Below, in pieces: positions 1-5,918 of a DNA stretch of 14,352 nt. The notes below the pieces were generated by a model, which was not told the DNA's origin, searched no databases, and saw only the letters and a list, made by a program, of their open reading frames with translations. A program made the translations under genes and the position numbers. Source of the stretch: Verrucomicrobiia bacterium (GTDB lineage: Bacteria > Verrucomicrobiota > Verrucomicrobiia > CAIQCK01). The stretch's first letter is position 1, and each line of letters begins with the position of its first letter. The DNA lies in assembly GCA_026417675.1 (NCBI GenBank), contig JAOACV010000008.1:1483-15834 (forward strand). Direction: 5' to 3'.

Positions 1-2726
1 TGCGCGCGCAGGAATCGGGATAGCGTGTCCGCCGCCCGATCATATTGCTTGGCGCCGAAGGCGCGTTCCGCTAGGGCGATCCAAGCGCGTTCTTGGGTTT
101 CCCCAACCGGGTGACGTTGGATGAGTTCGGACAAACCGAGCGTGTCGTCGCGTTTCAGCGCGGCGGCCAGTCGTTGCCGCGCGGACAATTCGGCGCGCGC
201 ATAAATCGAAACTCCCTGTTCCCGCGCCAATTGCTCGATGGCCGCCGCCGCCATCGCGCGATTGGAAACGCGGCCGGGGACGAGCCATTTGTCGGAATCC
301 AGTCGTGTTTCCGGCAGGTCGAGCCACACCTCGGTCTCGGTGTCCAGAATCATCTGCCACGCGTCGCAGGCCGCGCTCCACAGTTTGCGCGCCGCGCGGT
401 TCTCGCCGAGCCGCAGCCACCGTTCGCTGCGCATCGCGGGCGTGCTCGCATAGGGCGCCGCCTTTTCCAGCAGGGCGGCCGCTTGGGCCGGCTCGCGCGC
501 GGCCAGTTCCATGTGGCACCGGAACAACAACGCATCGGTGACCGGGTCGGCGGTTTTCGCAGCGCGACCCTCCGCGCGCGCTCGGGTCAGGTCGTCGAGG
601 GCTTCGCGGAAACGGCCGACGCGAAGGTTAAGTTCACCGCGCTGACGCCAAAGACGCGCCTCGCCAGGATGGGCGTCCAACTGCCGCGTCAGTTCGTCAA
701 ACGCCTCGCGGAAATCCGTCAGCGCCGTCAGGGTTTTGGAAGCTGTCATTAGCACCGTCCTGCCGCCCAACGCGAGATGCTGCGAGTCCCCGACGGCCAG
801 CGGTGAGCAGGCCAACTCGCGCCCGTCGCGCGCGTCCAATTGGATGATGCCGCGGTTGCGCGAGAGCATGCAGAGGGTCGTCCCGCACAGCAACGGCCGG
901 CCCGTTACGCCGTCCAGCGCCGCGTTCCAAACCAGTTTTCCATCCGCCAGCGCGATAGCCGTCGCGCCCGGAACGGCCATGATCACACGCGCCGCGACGC
1001 CGGCCGCCGCGTCGGCTGGCACAAGCCCCACTAGGTGTTGCCGGCCCTCGCGTGACGCGGTCCAACAGAGCCGGCCGGTTGAGACCTCGACGGCCATCAA
1101 CTCCTCCGCGTCCCCCGGCGCCAGAACCGCGATGCCGTCGGCGTGATGGATTGCGTTGACCACCATGCCGGCGCGCGCCGTGACCGACCGCAGCAGGGCC
1201 GCGCGCGAATCAGCCGAGACCGCGCCGTAGGTCCGGAACCAGGATGGCTCGCCGGTGAGCTGGTCGAAGCAGGCGAGCACGCCGCCATTGGTCAGGCATA
1301 ACACGCGATCGGCGGCGACGCAGGGCGCGCTGACCCGGTCCATGTCCGCGGCGCCGGACCATCCGGGACCCATCTCCGGCCGTTGACACACAAACGCGCG
1401 CCAGATCAACCGCCCGCTCGCGGCGTCCAGACAGACCAAATGATAAGACTGCACGTGGAGCGCGACGACATAGAGCCGCCCGCTGACGATGGCGGGGGCG
1501 CTGACCCAACGAGCCGCCCGAACAAAATCATCATTCCCGTCACCGCGCCCGACGCGCCAGATGGTGTTGCCGGTTTCCACGTCGCGCGCGACCAGTTGGC
1601 TGCTGTTGCCGAATTTCGCCGGCGTCAGACGGCCCGGTCCCGCACCCAACATGCCGCCGATTTCCATGTGCCGCCCCTGGCCGGGCGAGTTTTCAACCGT
1701 GTAAACGACGCCGGCGGCAATCTGCGGCGCGTGACGCATGACATCCGCCGTCACGCGATCGCCCCGGCCGGACACCGCAACGCGAAACGCCTCGACCGTG
1801 TCCGCAACGGCTTGCACCGGTGCGCGCTTCTGCCAAATTCGCTTGCCTGCAGCCAGATCCACGCACGTCATTTCGCTGGGTGACCGGACCAGCACGTGGC
1901 GGTCCGTCACCGCGACATGTCCCGACAGCGCATTTTCAACCGACACCACCCACCGTGGCGTCGGCGCGAACAACGGAGGGATCTCGTGCGTTTCAACGAC
2001 CCGCATGGCGTCACCCAGCCGCTGCCGCGCGAACTCGATGACGTTTTGCTCGACGCCGCCGATGACGCGCCGGGTCTTGCCGAAGTCGCGCTCCAGCCGG
2101 CGCACGGTCGTTCGCGCTGACTCAAGCAATCCGGCGCGCGCCTGTGCAACCGCTTGTTGCGTCAACGTCAGCGCCAAGTCCGCCCCGCCCCCTAGCGTCG
2201 GCTGGAGCGCCACGAATTCGTCCCAGATGGCCGCCGCGGCGGTAAATTCGCCCGCGTCAGCCAACAGAGCGCCGCACCACCATCGGGCGTCCTGCGCGCT
2301 GGCCGTCGCGGGAAACTGGCCGCAAAGCCGCCGCAACGCCGGAATGTTGCCCGTCGCGAGCGCCGCGTTTACGGATTGCCTCGCTTGCGCTTCATAGCGG
2401 TTCGCATATTCCGCGCGCAGGTCGTCAGGTCCCTTTAGCAATGCCCGCCGCGCCCCTTCAGCCGCCGTAACGAACAAACCCTCGCCCGCGCCCCCGACTG
2501 CAATCACCCGGTCGCCCGCTTTTTCGATCACGCCTTGGTAGATCTCGATGGCCGTCGCATACTGCTTTTTCTCGGTCAGCTGCCGGGCCTGCTCCATTAA
2601 TGCGTCGAGATCCGGGTCGGTTCGCAGCAGCGAACTTGAGGCCGGAACACTGACACGCTCTTGCGCGCCGGCGACGCAAGCCAGCGTGACGCCCAAAAGC
2701 CCGAAGTAACAACAGATTCGTTGCAC
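1..2726 (-). CDS. Exported PQQ-like beta-propeller/TPR protein, C-terminus cut by window edge
   Basis: The frame is open from a GTG at 2726 to the left edge (about 908 codons, no stop). No ATG lies upstream in frame; the GTG is chosen because it gives a good signal peptide (MQRICCYFGLLGVTLACVAG, then AQE) with probable cleavage after AGA. Residues about 40-270 look helical and repeat-like (LTEKKQYATAIEIYQGVI resembles a TPR). Residues about 280-620 hold PQQ-type propeller blades with the usual x-D-x-x-[TS/A]-G-x-x-x-W signature: CVDLAAGKRIW (288-298), ARDVETGNTIW, CLDAASGRLIW (432-442), CFDQLTGEPSW and AVEVSTGRLCW. A further TPR-like stretch (WRQRGELNLRVGRFREALDD) lies near residue 690-710. 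Such proteins act in the periplasm or at the envelope, as scaffolds in BamB style or as quinone-free propellers; no enzyme activity is claimed. No strong Shine-Dalgarno precedes the GTG. It is separated by a terminator from the upstream 3D gene, so probably has its own promoter. Confidence 0.85.
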   Translation of the reverse strand, partial: MQRICCYFGLLGVTLACVAGAQERVSVPASSSLLRTDPDLDALMEQARQLTEKKQYATAIEIYQGVIEKAGDRVIAVGGAGEGLFVTAAEGARRALLKGPDDLRAEYANRYEAQARQSVNAALATGNIPALRRLCGQFPATASAQDARWWCGALLADAGEFTAAAAIWDEFVALQPTLGGGADLALTLTQQAVAQARAGLLESARTTVRRLERDFGKTRRVIGGVEQNVIEFARQRLGDAMRVVETHEIPPLFAPTPRWVVSVENALSGHVAVTDRHVLVRSPSEMTCVDLAAGKRIWQKRAPVQAVADTVEAFRVAVSGRGDRVTADVMRHAPQIAAGVVYTVENSPGQGRHMEIGGMLGAGPGRLTPAKFGNSSQLVARDVETGNTIWRVGRGDGNDDFVRAARWVSAPAIVSGRLYVVALHVQSYHLVCLDAASGRLIWRAFVCQRPEMGPGWSGAADMDRVSAPCVAADRVLCLTNGGVLACFDQLTGEPSWFRTYGAVSADSRAALLRSVTARAGMVVNAIHHADGIAVLAPGDAEELMAVEVSTGRLCWTASREGRQHLVGLVPADAAAGVAARVIMAVPGATAIALADGKLVWNAALDGVTGRPLLCGTTLCMLSRNRGIIQLDARDGRELACSPLAVGDSQHLALGGRTVLMTASKTLTALTDFREAFDELTRQLDAHPGEARLWRQRGELNLRVGRFREALDDLTRARAEGRAAKTADPVTDALLFRCHMELAAREPAQAAALLEKAAPYASTPAMRSERWLRLGENRAARKLWSAACDAWQMILDTETEVWLDLPETRLDSDKWLVPGRVSNRAMAAAAIEQLAREQGVSIYARAELSARQRLAAALKRDDTLGLSELIQRHPVGETQERAWIALAERAFGAKQYDRAADTLSRFLRA

Positions 2727-2761
2727 GGTTCGCAGGGACTTTAGCCGAACGCTGTCATGGA

Positions 2762-2783
2762 AGCCAGATACTCTTGTCTGGCT
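2762..2783. repeat. Inverted repeat in the leader of the PQQ-propeller gene
   Basis: AGCCAGA (2762-2768) and TCTGGCT (2777-2783) are perfect 7-bp complements with an 8-nt spacer, about 36 nt upstream of the GTG start at 2726. It lies between the terminator of the 3D gene and the propeller gene, where the promoter or 5' leader should be, so it could be an operator or an mRNA hairpin. No convincing -35/-10 pair was found around it. It may be chance. Confidence 0.35.
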
Positions 2784-2828
2784 GCCGTCGTCAGACGCCT
2801 TCGAACAGCGACCGGCGTGCTTCGGAGT

Positions 2829-2868
2829 AAAAAACAAACGCCGCAGAGCGCGCGCCCTGCGGCGTTTG
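2829..2868 (-). terminator. Rho-independent terminator after the 3D-domain gene
   Basis: CAAACGCCGCAG (2835-2846) pairs perfectly over 12 bp with CTGCGGCGTTTG (2857-2868), with a 10-nt loop. Read on the minus strand the stem is followed directly by six T residues (2834 down to 2829). It begins 36 nt after the stop of the 3D-domain gene at 2904, so it ends that transcript and insulates the propeller gene downstream. Confidence 0.9.
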
Positions 2869-2903
2869 TGACATGCTTGGATCTGTCGGGCTGGCTGGCA
2901 CCA

Positions 2904-3284
2904 CTACGACGTGTTGATCGTCACCCATAAACGCTGGCGGCCAAACTTCTTCGCCGCCTGATGGGTTGGCATCCAGATATCCAGCCGGGAGCCTTTAATA
3001 ACCCGCCCGGTGTCCTCCACCCTGAAGGCTCCGATATACCCTTCGATCTCCAGCTCAGTGCCTGCGGGCAGCAACCGCCAATCGGCGGCCACACCACCCC
3101 AGTAGGCCCGTTGGCCGCTGGCAAAATAGCCGGCGGCGTGCTCTCCGCAGCACTTGGCGCAGGAACAATAAGCGGTGACGATCATCCACCGACCGGTGGT
3201 CTTGCCCGATTCCGCCGCCTGCGCCGTTCCAACTCTTGCAAAGAACAAACTGCACATCATCACTGCAATACAACTATACCGCAT
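2904..3284 (-). CDS. Small secreted 3D-domain protein
   Basis: 126 aa. Residues 1-24 form a signal peptide (MRYSCIAVMMCSLFFARVGT, cleavage near AQA-AES). The mature part is almost entirely one 3D domain, named for three conserved aspartates: the cysteine-rich VTAYCSCAKCCG at 36-47, then AADWRLLPAGTELEI with D68, VEDTGRVIKGSRLDIW with D91 and D102, ending MPTHQAAKKFG. This fold is related to the catalytic part of MltA-type lytic transglycosylases and to YuiC/YabE-like wall proteins, so a peptidoglycan role outside the cytoplasm is likely but inferred. The ATG is supported by AAGAGG 8 nt upstream on the minus strand. It is monocistronic: divergent from the plus-strand genes and closed by a strong terminator. 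Confidence 0.9.
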   Translation of the reverse strand: MRYSCIAVMMCSLFFARVGTAQAAESGKTTGRWMIVTAYCSCAKCCGEHAAGYFASGQRAYWGGVAADWRLLPAGTELEIEGYIGAFRVEDTGRVIKGSRLDIWMPTHQAAKKFGRQRLWVTINTS

Positions 3285-3302
3285 TGCACACCTCTTACCC
3301 AG

Positions 3303-3331
3303 CCAGCCCCGGAACGACCTGCTCCGGCTGG
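3303..3331. repeat. Imperfect inverted repeat just upstream of the 3D gene
   Basis: CCAG (3303-3306) plus CCGGA (3309-3313) pair with TCCGG (3323-3327) plus CTGG (3328-3331), leaving a 2-nt bulge and a 9-nt loop. It lies about 20 nt upstream of the start codon at 3284 on the minus strand, so it would sit in the 5' leader or core promoter. Its function is unknown. Confidence 0.35.
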
Positions 3332-3632
3332 GTCACGTCACGCCGGCAATGGGGCAATCCCACGGCCCCGACACCCGCCGGGGCCTCATCGCCAGCCCTC
3401 ATGTCACCGCGGCTCTCCCTGCCCTCCATGCCCGCGGACAAAACAAAATGGGCACTTCAACTACCTGCGCTTTGACAAAAGGGGCGCGAAAAATACAGGG
3501 TTGCCAGTCGAATGCAAGCGCGATTTTGCAGATTTTGGCGCACTACGGCACTACACGAGGCGGTTGAACGGTGAACTCCGCCGCCAGGACGCTGATTATT
3601 CCGGGACGGCAAACCGATCGCGCATTTCAGGC

Positions 3633-3661
3633 TTGCTTGGCCCTCATGCAAAGCGTAGGTA
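3633..3661 (+). promoter_or_regulatory. Weak sigma70-like promoter candidate for the zinc-ribbon/lemA genes
   Basis: TTGCTT (3633-3638), a 17-nt spacer and TAGGTA (3656-3661) stand upstream of the zinc-ribbon gene. The spacing is ideal but the -10 match is poor. It resembles the TTGGAC-17-TAGGCT arrangement before the agmatine deiminase gene in this window. No other better candidate was found in the spacer. Confidence 0.25.
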
Positions 3662-3733
3662 GCCACGCGGTTGAAGCCGCGAGCGACGGTCGGCAGAAAG
3701 GAGTGTCTGCCTCAGGCAAGCGCGGCTGCTGTC

Positions 3734-4150
3734 ATGATGCCCGTGTGTCCCAAGTGCGATGTGGCGTTGTTGCTGGCGCGTCTGCGTGACGTAGAGGTGG
3801 ACGTGTGCCATCGCTGTCGCGGCTTGTGGCTTGACGCGGGCGAGTTGGAGTCGTTGATGCGCGCCACGGGCGCGACGCCGGACGATCCGCTGCTGCGTTT
3901 TCTGGAACAAGCCGGGCGCGCGCCGCGGGACCGTAAATACCTTTGTCCGCGGTGCGACCGTCGGCTGAGCGAGATTTCTATCGAGCAGGAAGGCAGGTCG
4001 CTGGTGCTGGAGCGATGTCCGGCCGGCCACGGCCTGTGGTTCGACGCGGGCGAACTGGAGCGGTTGCTGGCGATGTTCCCGCCGGCGAGCGGCGCGGGCC
4101 GCACCGTTGATTTCCTGCACGAGCTTTTCGGCAGTCCAACCAAAACCTGA
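3734..4150 (+). CDS. Double zinc-ribbon protein, zf-TFIIB-like
   Basis: 138 aa from ATG 3734 (a second ATG follows directly at 3737). There are two tandem zf-TFIIB-like units. The first has C5-x2-C8 and C25-x2-C28 followed by [10 protein letters not shown]. The second has C71-x2-C74 and C95-x3-H99 followed by [10 protein letters not shown], so its fourth ligand appears to be histidine. The [LW]-[LF]-D-x-G-E-L-E tail after each knuckle is the family hallmark. No signal peptide; cytoplasmic. The molecular role of these small bacterial proteins is not established. The frame stays open upstream to a TTG at 3671, but family members start just before the first CxxC, so the ATG is preferred even though the nearest Shine-Dalgarno (AAAGGAG, 3697-3703) lies 30 nt away. 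The gene is 17 nt from lemA, so they are probably co-transcribed. Confidence 0.85.
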   Translation: MMPVCPKCDVALLLARLRDVEVDVCHRCRGLWLDAGELESLMRATGATPDDPLLRFLEQAGRAPRDRKYLCPRCDRRLSEISIEQEGRSLVLERCPAGHGLWFDAGELERLLAMFPPASGAGRTVDFLHELFGSPTKT

Positions 4151-4167
4151 AACGAAGGAGAATAAGC

Positions 4168-4746
4168 ATGGCACTCGGTATTGGCATTGTGGTGTTGCTG
4201 TTCGGCGCGCTGCTGCTGGTGGCGGTGGTGGTGCTGGTCTGGGTGATTGCCACCTACAACGCGCTGGTGGCGTTGCGCGCGCAGCTCGACAACGCGTGGG
4301 CGCAGATTGACGTGCAACTGAAACGGCGGCACGACCTGATCCCCAACCTCGTCGAGACCGTCAAGGGTTACGCCGCGCACGAGAAACAGACGCTGGAGAA
4401 CGTCATCAAGGCCCGCAACATGGCGATCAACGCCAAGACCGTCGGCGAGCGTGCCGAGGCGGAAAACTTCCTGACCGGCACGCTGAAGTCGCTGTTCGCC
4501 GTCGCCGAGGCCTATCCGAACCTCAAGGCGAACGAAAACTTCCTCGCGTTGCAGGAGGAGCTGACCTCGACAGAGAACAAGATCGCGTTCGCGCGGCAGT
4601 TCTACAACGACACCACGATGGGCTACAACACGCGCATCCAGCAGTTCCCGACCAACTTCATTGCCGGCATGTTAGGCTTCCCGCGCCGCGATTTCTTCGA
4701 GGTCAAAGAAGGTCCGGAGCGTGAAGCCCCGAAGGTGTCGTTCTGA
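4168..4746 (+). CDS. lemA: LemA family membrane protein
   Basis: 192 aa, the usual LemA length. One N-terminal transmembrane helix (about residues 3-27, [20 protein letters not shown]) is followed by [15 protein letters not shown] and the family signature [20 protein letters not shown], then ENVIKAR and [20 protein letters not shown], and ends with a short loop containing [12 protein letters not shown]. The body is a helical bundle expected outside the cytoplasm. Its biochemical function is unknown. A clear Shine-Dalgarno (GAAGGAG) stands 7-8 nt before the ATG. In many bacteria lemA is next to a TPM-domain (YgcG-like) gene or an M48 peptidase; neither is present here, and its upstream partner is the zinc-ribbon gene. 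A hairpin follows the stop codon by about 30 nt. Confidence 0.95.
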   Translation: MALGIGIVVLLFGALLLVAVVVLVWVIATYNALVALRAQLDNAWAQIDVQLKRRHDLIPNLVETVKGYAAHEKQTLENVIKARNMAINAKTVGERAEAENFLTGTLKSLFAVAEAYPNLKANENFLALQEELTSTENKIAFARQFYNDTTMGYNTRIQQFPTNFIAGMLGFPRRDFFEVKEGPEREAPKVSF

Positions 4747-4776
4747 ACAACAAACGTAGCGGTGGAAAGTAATCGG

Positions 4777-4802
4777 GTGACGCAATGCTCCAGCATTGTC
4801 AC
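4777..4802 (+). other. Hairpin between lemA and the propeller glycosidase
   Basis: GTGACGCAATGCT (4777-4789) and AGCATTGTCAC (4792-4802) are complementary apart from a 2-nt bulge in the left arm, giving an 11-bp stem with a very tight loop. There is no T-tract after it, so it is a weak or factor-assisted terminator, an attenuator, or an RNA-processing site. It contains an in-frame ATG at 4785, which would be buried in the stem; this is one reason to prefer ATG 4815 for the next gene. Confidence 0.55.
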
Positions 4803-4814
4803 GCAACAAGACTG

Positions 4815-5801
4815 ATGAACTTTCCCATCGCCATCTGCCGGCTCGCGCACTTTGTCGTCGCATGTGGCCTTGCTGTGTGCGGTCGCGCAGGCGACAGCCC
4901 GTTGCTGGATGCGCTACCCTCGCCGATCCTCTTCAGGGGCGATGAGAAGATCGGTTACCGCGATCCGCTGTTGTTGTGGCACGAGGGGATCTTCCATATG
5001 TTCTTCACCGTCGGGGAGCGCGAGCCGGCCGCGGTGTATCTCTACGTGGCCAAGAGCACCAGCCGGGACCTGCGGCATTGGACGCCGGTGAAGAAGCTCA
5101 CGCCTCGCGACTTGAACTTGAACTTCGTCAGTCCGGGCAGCGTCGTGCGATTTCGCGGCGAGTGGGTGTTGTGCGCGTCCACCTATCCGCAGCCGAAGGG
5201 CGAACTCTACGGCAACGCCACCGCGCGGTTGTATCTGATGCGCAGCCACGACCTGGAACACTGGTCGGAGCCGGAACTGATTCGCGTGAAAGGCCCCGAC
5301 GTGCCGGTGGAGAAGATGGGGCGGATGATTGACGCCTATTTGATGCCGGACAAGGACGACGCCGGCAAGTGGTGGTGCTTCTACAAGCAAAACGGCGTGA
5401 GTATGAGTTGGTCGCGCGACCTGCGGACTTGGACCTTCGCGGGCAGCGCGCAGGCGGGCGAAAACGTCTGCGTGCTCGTGCACAACGGCGAATACCTCAT
5501 GTTTCATTCGCCACACAACGGCGTCGGCGTGAAAACGTCGGCGGACTTGCGGAACTGGAGCGATGCGGGGCCGTTGATCACGCTGGGACAGAAAGACTGG
5601 CCCTGGGCGCGAGGACGACTGACCGCTGGTTATGTGGCCGACCTGCGGCGGGTCGCGGGCGTCGGCAAGTATGTGATGGTGTTCCACGGCACCGGGCCAG
5701 AGCCGGAGCCGGTGAAGTTCCTCACGCACGGCTGCATCGGCATCGCCTGGAGCTACGACCTGAAGTCTTGGGACTGGCCCGGCAAAAGTAGCGGGCGTTG
5801 A
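4815..5801 (+). CDS. Secreted five-bladed beta-propeller glycoside hydrolase (GH43/GH32/GH117-like)
   Basis: 328 aa from ATG 4815. This start gives a signal peptide (MNFPIAICRLAHFVVACGLA) with cleavage likely near GRA; VVAC could instead be a lipobox. The alternative ATG at 4785 is inside a hairpin and would put ten polar residues in front. The fold is read from five evenly placed S-x-D-L-x-x-W motifs (SRDLRHW near residue 83, SHDLEHW 144, SRDLRTW 200, SADLRNW 242, SYDLKSW 313), one per blade. YRDPLLLW with D50 matches the catalytic-base blade of GH43/GH32-type enzymes, and MIDAYLM with D173 may hold a second acid. The enzyme should cleave terminal or arabinan/xylan/galactan-type sugars outside the cytoplasm; the family and substrate are not resolved. 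No clear Shine-Dalgarno. Its last 31 codons are duplicated downstream of the next gene. Confidence 0.8.
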   Translation: MNFPIAICRLAHFVVACGLAVCGRAGDSPLLDALPSPILFRGDEKIGYRDPLLLWHEGIFHMFFTVGEREPAAVYLYVAKSTSRDLRHWTPVKKLTPRDLNLNFVSPGSVVRFRGEWVLCASTYPQPKGELYGNATARLYLMRSHDLEHWSEPELIRVKGPDVPVEKMGRMIDAYLMPDKDDAGKWWCFYKQNGVSMSWSRDLRTWTFAGSAQAGENVCVLVHNGEYLMFHSPHNGVGVKTSADLRNWSDAGPLITLGQKDWPWARGRLTAGYVADLRRVAGVGKYVMVFHGTGPEPEPVKFLTHGCIGIAWSYDLKSWDWPGKSSGR

Positions 5802-5884
5802 ACTGAAGATGGCCTTTCACCCATGACAACCTCGCGCCGCCGCTTCGTCACAACTCTCGCCGCTGGGATCGGCTCCTGCGCGTT
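5709..5884 (+). repeat. 176-bp direct repeat, left copy
   Basis: Aligns without gaps to 8048-8223 at a constant offset of 2339 bp, with 16 mismatches by hand count (about 91% identity). This copy spans the last 31 codons of the propeller glycosidase (stop at 5801), a 21-nt gap and the first 20 codons plus 2 nt of a pyruvyltransferase-fold gene that is broken here. Homology stops abruptly at both ends. Confidence 0.97.
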
Positions 5885-5918
5885 CCGCCGCGTGAGCGTC
5901 TCGATAGGCACACTATGA
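5823..5918 (+). pseudogene. Remnant 5' end of the Tat-signal pyruvyltransferase-fold gene (31-codon frame)
   Basis: The frame starts MTTSRRRFVTTLAAGIGSCA, identical over 20 residues to the start of the intact gene at 8162, then diverges at 5885 into FRRVSVSIGTL and stops at TGA 5916-5918. Only the twin-arginine signal is left, so it is a broken 5' fragment. Its TGA overlaps the ATG of the next gene (ATGA, 5915-5918), so it could act as a translated leader that couples ribosomes into that gene. In this stretch the two copies differ only by two synonymous changes. Confidence 0.85.

Larger units (their letters stand above)
3285..3733. other. 449-bp divergent intergenic region
   Basis: Lies between the minus-strand 3D gene and the plus-strand zinc-ribbon gene and must contain both promoters. 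No convincing protein-coding frame, tRNA or repeat array was seen. Local AT-richer patches (about 3470-3560 and 3590-3600) contrast with the GC-rich genes on both sides. A hairpin and a weak plus-strand promoter candidate inside it are listed separately. Confidence 0.6.

Noticed and set aside
93..752. 219-codon plus-strand open frame at the left edge
   Set aside because: Antisense to the PQQ-propeller/TPR gene, whose frame is open for over 2.7 kb with signal peptide and blade motifs.
3472..3500. TTGACA at 3472-3477 as a plus-strand promoter
   Set aside because: A perfect -35 hexamer, but no acceptable -10 at 16-18 nt (ACAGGG at 17); kept out of the feature list.
2961..3662. 233-codon plus-strand open frame across the 3D gene and spacer
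   Set aside because: Opposes the well-supported 3D-domain gene and reads as Pro/His/Arg-rich low-information sequence.
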